Origin: an uncultured Thiotrichales bacterium
Lineage (GTDB): Bacteria; Pseudomonadota; Gammaproteobacteria; CAZUMV01
Length of the DNA stretch: 37,524 nucleotides
Assembly: GCA_938041655.1 (NCBI GenBank)
Contig: CALISW010000155.1
Coordinates: forward strand, 1-37,524
Direction: 5' to 3'
The notes below the pieces were generated by a model. The model searched no databases. It saw nothing but the letters and a program-made list of their open reading frames with translations, and was not told the DNA's origin. A program made the translations under genes and the position numbers. Of this stretch, positions 24,989-33,413 are shown one piece after another. Numbering within the stretch: the stretch's first letter is position 1; the number at the start of each line of letters is the position of its first letter.

Positions 24989-26089
24989 CTAGATATTGAT
25001 AATAATTTTACCGCGGGCACGCCCACTTTCAGAATAATCTATAGCTTCAGGTACTTGTTCAAGCGAATATCTCCGATCTATTATTGTCTTAAGCTCTCCA
25101 GACTCCATCAAGGCTGAAAATATGTTCAAATCTTGCTGAGATAACTCTGCTAACAAATCCGTAAATACTTGTTGCTTTTTCGGCTTGATAAATTGAAGTT
25201 TAATTACATTTTTGAACGGCCCAATCCAGTCGCCAGGCGAGCCACCTACCAGAACATATGCGCCATCATCGGCCAAAATATTCTGAAAATCAGCAGGTGA
25301 AAAGTTACCCACATTGTCAATAATCAGATCAAACTTAACATCTCCATCAACAACATTTTCTACTTTGTAATCAATCATTGCATCAGCACCGAGCGAATAC
25401 ACCAACTCATGGTTTTTCGCACTACTGACACCGGTAACCTCAGCACCAAAGTATTTAGCCAGTTGCACTGCATAAGTACCTACACCGCCTGAAGCACCAT
25501 TGATCAAGACTTTATCACCCTCTTTAATGTTGCCTTTATTACGCAATGCTTGAATTGCTGTGGTTGCGGCAATCGACACACCAGCCGCCTCATCAAACGA
25601 TGATGAAGCTGGCATTATGGCGATAGCTTTGTCTTGATTTACCACTAAGTAATCGCTAAAAGCACCATTTGCTGTACCAAAAACACGATCACCTTGTTTA
25701 AAACCAGTTACATCACTGCCAACATCTGCAACCACACCAGCATAATCAGAACCAAATGCTGTGATCTTTGGTCGGCCAATACCACTCACAATACGCATCA
25801 AATAGGGAGAACCTCGCATGTAATGCCAATCTAGAGGATTAACTGAAGCGGATTCTACTTTCACTAACACCTGGTTAGCAGCAGGCACAGGCATCTCAAT
25901 GGATTCAAGAATAAGCACCTCGGATGAGCCATAACAATTGTAGGTAATTGCATGAATCAAGCTATCGGCGGTTTGTGTTTCAGAGGGTTGTACGCAGCGA
26001 GCACTATAACTAATGGTAGCTGCACCAAGTAACAATAGTACGGCCAGCAAGACCAGAAGATATGCCGGGATTTTATAACGTAGTTTCAT
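24989..26089 (-). CDS. membrane-anchored zinc-independent MDR oxidoreductase
   Basis: A 366-aa medium-chain reductase of the quinone-oxidoreductase / ADH-like group. Residues about 8-28 form a hydrophobic anchor (IPAYLLVLLAVLLLLGAATIS), unusual for this cytosolic family. The catalytic part begins ITYNCYGSSEVLILESIEMP, with ASVNPLDWHYMRG, the cofactor loop VLINGASGGVGTYAVQLAKYFGAEVTGV and DLIIDNVGN. No zinc-binding cysteines are seen. GGAG stands eight bases before the ATG. If the anchor keeps the enzyme on the cytosolic side with its N-terminus out, NAD(P)H remains available; an unprocessed Sec signal would put it outside, where it is not. It converges with the receptor gene. Confidence 0.84.
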   Translation of the reverse strand: MKLRYKIPAYLLVLLAVLLLLGAATISYSARCVQPSETQTADSLIHAITYNCYGSSEVLILESIEMPVPAANQVLVKVESASVNPLDWHYMRGSPYLMRIVSGIGRPKITAFGSDYAGVVADVGSDVTGFKQGDRVFGTANGAFSDYLVVNQDKAIAIMPASSSFDEAAGVSIAATTAIQALRNKGNIKEGDKVLINGASGGVGTYAVQLAKYFGAEVTGVSSAKNHELVYSLGADAMIDYKVENVVDGDVKFDLIIDNVGNFSPADFQNILADDGAYVLVGGSPGDWIGPFKNVIKLQFIKPKKQQVFTDLLAELSQQDLNIFSALMESGELKTIIDRRYSLEQVPEAIDYSESGRARGKIIINI

Positions 26090-26279
26090 ACGAGTACTCC
26101 GTGAGTATTATTTTGTCGTCACCACAAACATACAATTTCTATGCCAGCATGAATAAATGTGGCAGATAGAGATAATCAAACAAGTTTACGCATACAAAAT
26201 TTCTTAAATCTGCACTACAAATACAATTAGAGTAGAATTATTACAACATTTTTACGAGCATAAAAATAAGGAGTAAGAC

Positions 26280-26576
26280 ATGCCTGCCTACATGATTATC
26301 GCTGCAAAAATTAATGATCGGGATAAGTTCAGAGATGGTTATGGAACTGAAGCCGCCAAACTCGTCGCTAAACATGGCGGGGAATACATAATACTGGCAC
26401 CGGGCGCAACGCTTCTTGAGGGCACTCTGGAAGGCTACACTTCGGTAGCGCTATCCAAGTGGCCCAATAGAGAAGCGGCAGAATCATTCTGGAATTCAGA
26501 TGAGTACGCCGAAGTGAAGAAGCTGCGCGAAGGTCTCGCCGACGTCGAAGTTATTCTGGTAGAAATGCCTGACTAA
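26280..26576 (+). CDS. DUF1330 family protein
   Basis: A 98-aa protein of the DUF1330 family (dimeric alpha/beta-barrel, ferredoxin-like fold): MPAYMIIAAKINDRDKFRDGYGTEAAKLVAKHGGEYIILAPG, then the typical LSKWPNREAAESFWNSDEYAEVKKLR. The function of the family is not established. AAGGAG seven bases before the ATG is a near-ideal ribosome binding site. A 190-base AT-rich region separates it from the divergent MDR gene; TAGAAT at 26233-26238 could be its -10 box but lacks a clear -35. It appears monocistronic, with a possible terminator after it. Confidence 0.88.
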   Translation: MPAYMIIAAKINDRDKFRDGYGTEAAKLVAKHGGEYIILAPGATLLEGTLEGYTSVALSKWPNREAAESFWNSDEYAEVKKLREGLADVEVILVEMPD

Positions 26577-26595
26577 TTGTCTGTATGCACGCAAA

Positions 26596-26618
26596 CAGGG
26601 TGGCTCGCCTGGTTTTTT
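26596..26618 (+). terminator. possible Rho-independent terminator after the DUF1330 gene
   Basis: CAGG and CCTG can pair across an 8-base loop and are followed by GG and six Ts. The stem is short and weak, but the T run and the position between two convergent gene ends support it. It overlaps the last stop codon of the b561-YceI gene. Confidence 0.4.
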
Positions 26619-27822
26619 AGTTGGACTTTGTCAGGGTTAAATCCACCAACACTTTGACTTCAAAGCCAACGGTGGGGTCATCGAACCAACCTCCAGCACC
26701 AATTGCGAAGTCTCTTCTATTGATTGGAGCGGTACCAACCAGCTTTGCCGTATTTTCATCAACTACTTCCCAGTTAAAATCTAGTGGCACGACTTTACTG
26801 ACACCTTTCAAATCCAGTACTCCATTGGCTCGATACTGCCCGCTTTCAAGTGATTCAAAACTGGTAGCGACATAAACAGCTTCTTGATATTTTTCAAACC
26901 AGAACCAATCCGTCAATGGCAGCAGTTCATCACGATCGTAATTATCGGTATCTACGGTCGTGGTATTAATGCTGACATCAAAGCTTGAACCTGCCAGGTC
27001 GGTGGGATCAAAATTTATCACTGGCGCAAATTCTGAAAACCCACCTTCAAATTCGATATCATCGTAAGTAGCAATAAACGTTAAAGAGCTGCTTTCGGCG
27101 TCCATTACCCATAGTGGAGCGGTCTTGGCTCCAGCAGAAACACCACTCACAGACTCTTGAGTAACAGCTTGCCCTGCCGACTGATCTTGATTCGCTGTAG
27201 ACGAAGGTGTTGAGTACGACATGGTATAAGCCAGGCCAACCCAGGCAGCACTCAAGCCCAACAAAAAGGCGAGTGTAGGAACAATCCCCAACCTCTCAGG
27301 CAACATTCGTGACAATAATGGAATACCAGCCAGATGATGCTTGAATGCCATAACCACATGCCCCGCCACTAACGCCGCGAGAATACAGAACAGTGTCCAA
27401 TGCGCTCTGGTAGCCGCTGTTTGAATATCTTTATCTGGCCCCATTAACATGGGTATTTCAAACAAGCCAAACCACCTGAATGGATAGTTCGCCGCTGAAT
27501 TCAAAATCCAACCACTCAGTGGTAACAAAATAGCGAAAGCATATAAAACCCAATGACCAAGATTTGCCAGTTTTAACTCCTGAGCTGTCATGCCACTGGG
27601 GTCTTGTGGCGCTGCGTGAGTAACGCGCCAGACCAAACGAAGAAACATCAAACCCAGAACCGTAATACCAACAGATTTATGCCACAAAAATAACTGCAGT
27701 TTTCCAGGCGACATTGCAGATTCATGTGCAATCCAGCCTAGTGTTGCCGCTACAAAAATACATAGTGCTATTAGCCAATGCATGCTCTTGGCAAAACGAT
27801 TCCAACTAACGTTGTCTGACAT
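26617..27822 (-). CDS. cytochrome b561-YceI fusion protein
   Basis: A 401-aa two-domain protein. Residues about 1-210 are a cytochrome b561 module with four helices and candidate haem His residues (MHWLIAL, WHKSVGI, GHWVLYAF, AHWTLF, AGHVVMAFKHH). A further helix (about 180-200) and a Ser/Gln-rich linker lead to a YceI-like lipocalin domain from about residue 232 (PLWVMDAESSSLTFIATYDDIEFEGGFSEF) to the end, which should be periplasmic. YceI domains bind isoprenoid chains such as ubiquinone. The start is ATG 27822 with AAGGAG six bases upstream; the track's start adds 41 unlikely residues. It is divergent from a Tat-exported flavoenzyme, so a role in passing electrons to the quinone pool is plausible but unproven. 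Confidence 0.9.
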   Translation of the reverse strand: MSDNVSWNRFAKSMHWLIALCIFVAATLGWIAHESAMSPGKLQLFLWHKSVGITVLGLMFLRLVWRVTHAAPQDPSGMTAQELKLANLGHWVLYAFAILLPLSGWILNSAANYPFRWFGLFEIPMLMGPDKDIQTAATRAHWTLFCILAALVAGHVVMAFKHHLAGIPLLSRMLPERLGIVPTLAFLLGLSAAWVGLAYTMSYSTPSSTANQDQSAGQAVTQESVSGVSAGAKTAPLWVMDAESSSLTFIATYDDIEFEGGFSEFAPVINFDPTDLAGSSFDVSINTTTVDTDNYDRDELLPLTDWFWFEKYQEAVYVATSFESLESGQYRANGVLDLKGVSKVVPLDFNWEVVDENTAKLVGTAPINRRDFAIGAGGWFDDPTVGFEVKVLVDLTLTKSN

Positions 27823-27948
27823 GCGAACTCCTTGATTTTTTATATTGTTATTCATTGCTGATCGCTGTGCTATTAGTATAACCTTTCCATAGTACAAGCT
27901 GATGTTGCTTTTTTGTATCAACTTTCTGAATAACGGGTATAGCATAAG

Positions 27949-29376
27949 ATGATAACTCGCCGAACTGCACTGAAAGGGATTGCCGCTGGCGTGGTAAGCA
28001 CAGGCTTACCCAGTGCAAATGCTGTAACAGCAGACGCAACAGTAGACGTGATTGTTATTGGCGCAGGGCTTTCTGGCCTATATGCCGCATCACTGCTCGA
28101 AGAAATTGGCGCTACCGTTCAGGTCGTAGAAGCACGTGACCGGGTCGGTGGTCGTGTTCATACCAATTTTGATCTACCGGGTCACCCTGAATACGGCGCC
28201 AACACCATGGGTTCCGGTTATGCACGCACCATCAACACGGCTAAAAAACTCGGGGTTAAATTACTGGACTACACTCCACGCCTCGCCGCTGGTAGTCCGT
28301 TACAACTGGTAATCAATGATCAAGTTATTGCATCCGATAAATGGGCAGAATCTTCGCTGAACCCATTCGAGAATGACAAACGTAAACATATGCCATGGAG
28401 ACTAATTAGCTCGCAACTAAAGGAAAACCCTCTACCCACAGCCGCTGACTGGGTCAAACCCGAGTATTCGAAATACGATATCTCACTACAGGATTATTTA
28501 TTACAACTCGGTCTGACGGATGCAGAAATCAAACTCGCGTGGGACAACAGCCCTGGCTTTGGCACCTCTGCAGCTGACGTCTCTGCACTCACCTGGTTAT
28601 TTAATAACCGCTGGATAAAAGAACAAGTACAAATTGGTCGTTCACAATATACGGTGGTTGGCGGTAATCAGAAACTACCACAAGCGATGGCTGCCAGTCT
28701 TAAGAATGAAGTCATGCTCAACAAGGCTGTTACTGAAATAGACACCAGCACAAATCCAATGGTGAGCTTTGAAGATGGCTCAAAGTTATCCGCCAAACAT
28801 ATCATCTGTAGTGTGCCCTTCGCGACGCTGCGCAACATTTCTATTACTCCCAAGCTGAACAGAATTCAACGCACAGCGGTCAAGTCGCTGCAGTACTCAC
28901 GAGTTTCACGGTTGTTTCTGGTGCCACGCACACCCTTCTGGGAAAAAGATGGTCTATCAGAATCAATGTGGACCAATGGATTAGCCAGTGCCATATATGC
29001 CGCCAGGTTTGCCAAAGATAATAATGATGTGACCGGTCTTTCAGTCAGTGTGCGCGGCTGGGGAGCCGACCGACTCGATCGTCTCGGTCCCGAGGGTGCC
29101 GCACAAGCCGTGATCAAACAAATTGAAAAGATAAGACCGGCAGCCAAAGGACAACTGGAATTTGGTGCCTATAAATCATGGTGGATGGAACCCTATTCGG
29201 CTGGAGCATGGGCGGTACCCGCACCAGGACAAGTCAGTTCGTTATTACCTGAGATGAGCAAGCCTCATGGACAGCTCTATTTCTGCGGTGAACATACCGC
29301 AATCACTCAACGCGGTATGGAAGGTGCTATGGAATCTGCGGAACGTGCAGTGATAGAACTCGCCACTGCGATGTAG
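27949..29376 (+). CDS. Tat-exported flavin monoamine oxidase-family protein
   Basis: A 475-aa flavoprotein of the amine oxidase (monoamine/polyamine/L-amino-acid oxidase) family. The N-terminus carries a twin-Arg signal (TRRTALKGIAAGVVSTG, cleavage near ANA), predicting export as a folded FAD holoenzyme. The FAD motif DVIVIGAGLSGLYAASLLEE is followed by VVEARDRVGGRVHT, and the C-terminal FAD contact reads LYFCGEHTAITQRGMEGAMESAERA. It should oxidise an amine in the periplasm; substrate and electron acceptor are not visible. It is divergent from the b561-YceI gene with a 126-base shared upstream region and convergent with the FAD oxidoreductase. Confidence 0.9.
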   Translation: MITRRTALKGIAAGVVSTGLPSANAVTADATVDVIVIGAGLSGLYAASLLEEIGATVQVVEARDRVGGRVHTNFDLPGHPEYGANTMGSGYARTINTAKKLGVKLLDYTPRLAAGSPLQLVINDQVIASDKWAESSLNPFENDKRKHMPWRLISSQLKENPLPTAADWVKPEYSKYDISLQDYLLQLGLTDAEIKLAWDNSPGFGTSAADVSALTWLFNNRWIKEQVQIGRSQYTVVGGNQKLPQAMAASLKNEVMLNKAVTEIDTSTNPMVSFEDGSKLSAKHIICSVPFATLRNISITPKLNRIQRTAVKSLQYSRVSRLFLVPRTPFWEKDGLSESMWTNGLASAIYAARFAKDNNDVTGLSVSVRGWGADRLDRLGPEGAAQAVIKQIEKIRPAAKGQLEFGAYKSWWMEPYSAGAWAVPAPGQVSSLLPEMSKPHGQLYFCGEHTAITQRGMEGAMESAERAVIELATAM

Positions 29377-29391
29377 CCAACGGTAGCTGAC

Positions 29392-30960
29392 TCAACCTAA
29401 ACCAATAACCCCTGGGTTGATAACGCCATCTTGATCGAGTGAAGTTTTAATATCAGCCAGTAGTTTTGCTGCCGCAGGATTGAGTCGCTGCTGATAATCG
29501 TAGGCACGCCCAATCTGAAAGAAACTTGCTGAGTGTTTAACGTAAAGCTCGATCAAATCAGACTTCATACCATCAACATATTCTCGCGCTTCAGGATTGT
29601 CATCATAGACAGGCAAGCTAGCCAGGTACTCTGCATCCAGCACGCGTTCATGATACACACTGCGTGCATCAGGCCAGTAAATCGCTATTTCATAAAGAAA
29701 ACCACTGGAACCAACACTGGTAAACATACCACCAGTCCATATTCCATAGCGGTCCATATCATCTTTGCGCTCACCATAAAATTCTTGCAGAGCCGCATGA
29801 AACAACGGTGCCTGACTATGACTCATAACACCATGTAAAGGCACCCAACGTTCTCCCGCCAACCCCAGGGTATTGAAGAGCGGGGCAAAGGGCATACCTC
29901 TCACAACACTCGGGACGGTATTCATGATCTCCTCACCATGTGACGAAAGAACGACACGCAAACGAGCCAGCTTGGCTTTTACCTCTGCGTCACTAGAACC
30001 ATCAATAATATAATGGCACGCGAATTTAATGTTCTTAATCGTACGCTTCGTACCAAAAGCGATTTTGAATAGCTGCGGCAAACCACGGAAAAAACCGTGC
30101 GTTTTAAATACTGTTGTGATTATTTCCAGATACCGCCCAGCATTTTCTTCTTTACCTAACTGCCCCTGACTCAGCGCAGCATCTAACGCAAAGTTTTCAT
30201 CATCCAACCCCTCCAGAGAACTGGCCCGCATACCGGCATGTAACGAATTGAAACCCTCAAAGGCAAATGAAGCCGCCCTGAAGTAGGCCTTGCTTCGAAT
30301 CAATGGCAGAGTGATGCTTGCTTTAATTCCAAAGGCACCACAATCGCCAGTAAATAAACCTGTCAAATCAGGCCCAAAATGTCGCACTCCAGCTGCACCG
30401 CCTGCCGCAGCAGCACCAGTAGTCAAAATCTCTCCATTGGCTAACACAATATCCATACCAAGAACCGAGTCTGCTGATATGCCATAACCACCTGATCCAT
30501 GACTGATCGAATTCTGACTGAGAGAACCACCAATAGTGGCTGCGATACCAGAAAACGGACCCCAAAAAGGCGTTCTCCAACCTTCCGCATCCAGACTGGT
30601 TTTTAACTGCGCCCAGGTCACACCGGCACCAACGGTTACCGTCGCATTGGTATCGTCAATTTCAACTGACGACAGATCACCAAGATCAAGCAAGACATAC
30701 TCGAGATCTTTGGCAACGTATCCATCTGAATAAGAAGCACCACCTCCACGTGGTATGACCTGCAATTTGCTGGTACTGGCTACTTTGATCGCAGCCGTTA
30801 ATGCATTGATGCTTGCTGGTCGCACTCCAATAACTGGCATATCACCAGCCCGATAAATATCCGTACTCAGGTATTTGAGCTCATCATTATCGGTGATCAA
30901 CTCATCATCACTACAACCACCAGCCAAAGCTGCCTCAATAAATTTTTGTTGTGTATTCAT
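29392..30960 (-). CDS. FAD-linked oxidoreductase (PCMH / FAD_binding_4 type)
   Basis: A 522-aa flavoenzyme of the vanillyl-alcohol-oxidase/PCMH fold. The FAD-binding N-domain shows VIPRGGGASYSDGYVAKDLEYVLLDL, VTVGAGVTWAQLKTSLDAEG, and the family stretch IAATIGGSLSQNSISHGSGGYGISADSVLGMDIVLANGE. The C-terminal half is a substrate domain like that of D-lactate/glycolate oxidase subunits and ends DQDGVINPGVIGLG, a common terminus for this group. The ATG at 30960 has AAGGAG four bases upstream, better than the track's TTG. No signal peptide is seen. Substrate could be a hydroxy acid or a phenolic; the neighbouring amine oxidase and aminotransferase do not settle it. Confidence 0.85.
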   Translation of the reverse strand: MNTQQKFIEAALAGGCSDDELITDNDELKYLSTDIYRAGDMPVIGVRPASINALTAAIKVASTSKLQVIPRGGGASYSDGYVAKDLEYVLLDLGDLSSVEIDDTNATVTVGAGVTWAQLKTSLDAEGWRTPFWGPFSGIAATIGGSLSQNSISHGSGGYGISADSVLGMDIVLANGEILTTGAAAAGGAAGVRHFGPDLTGLFTGDCGAFGIKASITLPLIRSKAYFRAASFAFEGFNSLHAGMRASSLEGLDDENFALDAALSQGQLGKEENAGRYLEIITTVFKTHGFFRGLPQLFKIAFGTKRTIKNIKFACHYIIDGSSDAEVKAKLARLRVVLSSHGEEIMNTVPSVVRGMPFAPLFNTLGLAGERWVPLHGVMSHSQAPLFHAALQEFYGERKDDMDRYGIWTGGMFTSVGSSGFLYEIAIYWPDARSVYHERVLDAEYLASLPVYDDNPEAREYVDGMKSDLIELYVKHSASFFQIGRAYDYQQRLNPAAAKLLADIKTSLDQDGVINPGVIGLG

Positions 30961-31101
30961 GCTACTCCTTGGAGACAATGACTAAGATACAGCCATTATT
31001 GTTAATAGATTAAGTGCTGCAGTATGCAATACCAGTGCACCGACACCATTATCCACTTCCGGATTGTTTCATTGTATGAATCAGCTCTACAGATCAGCTC
31101 T

Positions 31102-31551
31102 CTAGTCCAATGGCAGTTGCGTGGTACGCTTCATCGTTTCCATCACAAAGCTGGCGCTGACATCAAATAAATCAGCCGCAATCAACTTCTTGTATAACTC
31201 ATCATAATCTTTCATATCTTTTACGACCGCCTTGATCAGATAATCCAGATCACCACTCATGCGATAAGCCTCAAGCACGGCCGGAATCGTACTGGTGACC
31301 TCGCGGAAGGTTTTCATCCACTCTTCATTATGTTGATTGGTACGAACCGATATATACACCGTCAGTGGCAGATCGACTTGCTCTTCATCCAGCAACGCAA
31401 CCCGAGCCCGAATCACACCATCCGATTCGAGTTTCTGTATTCGTCGCCAGCACGCTGATTTAGAGATTCCAATTTGATCGGCAATGGTACCAACAGGCAA
31501 GACCGCATCCACCTGAATCCGTTTCAGTATTTTTCTGTCTAAACTGTCCAT
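31102..31551 (-). CDS. Lrp/AsnC-family transcriptional regulator
   Basis: A 149-aa regulator of the Lrp/AsnC (feast/famine) family. Residues 1-60 hold the helix-turn-helix (MDSLDRKILKRIQVDAVLPVGTIADQIGISKSACWRRIQKLESDGVI), and the rest is the RAM/AsnC ligand domain (VLEAYRMSGDLDYLIKAVVKDMKDYDELYKKLI). Such proteins usually respond to an amino acid and control genes of its metabolism. The start at ATG 31551 matches the family; the track start is GTG five codons earlier. It is divergent from the class V PLP enzyme, its most likely target, and upstream of the FAD oxidoreductase on the same strand. Confidence 0.92.
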   Translation of the reverse strand: MDSLDRKILKRIQVDAVLPVGTIADQIGISKSACWRRIQKLESDGVIRARVALLDEEQVDLPLTVYISVRTNQHNEEWMKTFREVTSTIPAVLEAYRMSGDLDYLIKAVVKDMKDYDELYKKLIAADLFDVSASFVMETMKRTTQLPLD

Positions 31552-31589
31552 TGTTTCCACCACCAAGGCGCATTGAGGATATTGTTTCG

Positions 31590-31595
31590 ATTATA
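31590..31595 (-). promoter_or_regulatory. candidate -10 box of the Lrp-family gene
   Basis: On the minus strand this is a perfect TATAAT, 38 bases before the Lrp ATG, in a very AT-rich intergenic region. The matching -35 position is poor, which would fit a regulated or self-controlled promoter. Confidence 0.35.
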
Positions 31596-31633
31596 AGTAT
31601 ATTTTTGGGTTTTTGTTCTATTTATTACCTGCA

Positions 31634-31646
31634 AAATGCAGCATTT
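31634..31646. promoter_or_regulatory. palindrome AAATGCAGCATTT in the Lrp/PLP-enzyme divergent region
   Basis: Perfect 6-base arms around one central base lie between the two divergent genes. The track's upstream ATG for the PLP enzyme (31636) falls inside it, which argues for a later translation start. It may be a binding site for the adjacent Lrp-type regulator. Confidence 0.3.
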
Positions 31647-31710
31647 AGGTACAAAATACACACTTAAACAACATAAAATGCCATCCGTTAATCGATTACT
31701 CATTATCACC

Positions 31711-33402
31711 ATGAACAACCCGGCTCTGATTCAAACTATTCGCGAAGCTGTGATCGGCGATCGCACCATCATCAATACCTCGTTTGGTGAAAAACCCTTG
31801 GTGTATGCCGACTACACCGCTTCTGGCAGAAGTGTGAAATTTCTTGAGCAATACATTCATGACAGCGTTTTACCCTACTACGCTAATACGCATACCGAGA
31901 CCTCATTCACCGGCGCACAAAGCACTGCCCTGCGTGAACAGGCGCGTCAAATAATTCGTCAGTCAATAAATGCCAATGATGAGGATCAGATTATCTTTTG
32001 TGGTTCAGGTGCAACGGCGGCAGTGAATAAGCTGATCGATATTCTAAACATGAAATTGCCTGCTGATCTGGACCAACAATATCAACTGCAACAAACCATT
32101 CCTGCGGATCAGAAGCCAGTGGTGTTTATTGGCCCCTATGAACACCATAGTAACGAACTCCCATGGCGCGAGACGATTGCCGATGTGGTTCGAATCCCGT
32201 TAAACACTGAGGGCAAGATAGATCAGGAGATACTGACAACACAACTTAAAAAGTATCAGGATAGACCACTTAAAATAGGCAGCTTTTCAGCGGCTTCCAA
32301 TGTCACCGGCATCAAAAGCGAGGTGGTCACTATCACCGCCCTGTTACATCAATATGATGCGTACAGCTTTTGGGACTACGCCGCTGCCGCGCCCTATATT
32401 GCAATCGACATGAACCCGGTAACAGAAGATGACAGCCACAAAGATGCCGTCTTTATCTCTCCGCATAAATTTGTTGGCGGACCAGGTACACCAGGCATTC
32501 TGGTGGTAAAACAATGGTTATTAAAAAATACTGTGCCTGCATCACCGGGCGGTGGAACGGTACGTTATGTAACACCGGATGATCATCAGTATTTAGAAAA
32601 TGCTGAAAGACGAGAAGAAGGTGGTACACCAGGTATTGTTGAATCCGTTCGCGCCGGTCTGGTCTTCAAGTTACAACAAGAAGTTGGCATTGATACCATA
32701 GAACAACTCGAACTTGCATTTACCGAACGTGCGATTAAACGTCTTAAACAAATCGACAACATTGAGATACTTGGAAATGATGAGTGCGATCGTCTGGCTA
32801 TTTTTTCTTTGCGCTTCAAACACGGCGATGAAGATCTGCACTATGGCTTCGTCGTTGCTCTATTGAATGACTTGTTTGGCATACAGGCGCGCGGTGGCTG
32901 TTCATGCGCCGGTCCTTATGGGCATGAGTTATTGGGAATGAGTATTGCTCACAGCAAAGCGTTGGAAGCCGAGTTAAGCAATGGCCTGATGATCATGCGA
33001 CCGGGTTGGGTACGCCTTAACTTCAACTATTTTATTGACGAAGAAACGTTCGAGTATTTGCTCGATGCACTGGAACTGATCGCCACGCACGGTTGGCGCT
33101 TGCTTCCCTTCTATTCATTCAACACTGACAGCGGCAACTGGTGTTTTCAAAATAGAAAGCCGGTAATGGTGGCTGAGATTACCGAAACGAATATTGAAGA
33201 GTTAGCGAACAATAGCGCTGTTGGTAAAATCTATAACAAGCCATTAAGCGAAATGCTCAAGCTGGCTGAAAAAGAACTAACGCAGGTTGATCGCACTGAA
33301 GTACGATATACAGTCGATTTACCACAAAGCGCTGAAAAGCTGAGATGGTTTGCACTGCCGCAAAATATTGACCTCAACAGCGACGCCCGGATTAGTGCCT
33401 AA
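31711..33402 (+). CDS. class V aminotransferase-fold PLP enzyme (cysteine-desulfurase-like)
   Basis: A 563-aa PLP enzyme of fold type I, aminotransferase class V. The N-terminus IREAVIGDRTIINTSFGEKPLVYADYTASGRSVKFLE and YANTHTETSFTGAQ are typical of an uncharacterised branch related to cysteine desulfurases and selenocysteine lyases. The PLP lysine is in FISPHKFVGGPGTPGILV. ARGGCSCAGPYGHELLG near residue 405 places a Cys-rich loop where desulfurases carry their catalytic Cys. A C-terminal extension of about 100 residues follows. The start is uncertain: ATGs at 31636, 31678 and 31711 all lack a ribosome binding site; I chose the one nearest the conserved fold. It converges with the dioxygenase operon, 11 bases apart. 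Confidence 0.82.
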   Translation: MNNPALIQTIREAVIGDRTIINTSFGEKPLVYADYTASGRSVKFLEQYIHDSVLPYYANTHTETSFTGAQSTALREQARQIIRQSINANDEDQIIFCGSGATAAVNKLIDILNMKLPADLDQQYQLQQTIPADQKPVVFIGPYEHHSNELPWRETIADVVRIPLNTEGKIDQEILTTQLKKYQDRPLKIGSFSAASNVTGIKSEVVTITALLHQYDAYSFWDYAAAAPYIAIDMNPVTEDDSHKDAVFISPHKFVGGPGTPGILVVKQWLLKNTVPASPGGGTVRYVTPDDHQYLENAERREEGGTPGIVESVRAGLVFKLQQEVGIDTIEQLELAFTERAIKRLKQIDNIEILGNDECDRLAIFSLRFKHGDEDLHYGFVVALLNDLFGIQARGGCSCAGPYGHELLGMSIAHSKALEAELSNGLMIMRPGWVRLNFNYFIDEETFEYLLDALELIATHGWRLLPFYSFNTDSGNWCFQNRKPVMVAEITETNIEELANNSAVGKIYNKPLSEMLKLAEKELTQVDRTEVRYTVDLPQSAEKLRWFALPQNIDLNSDARISA

Positions 33403-33413
33403 ACACTCTCATG

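Noticed and set aside
31080-31101. Two copies of ATCAGCTCT next to the Lrp gene stop
   Set aside because: A 9-base direct repeat with a 4-base spacer is not enough to call an attachment site or a repeat element; no mobile gene is near.
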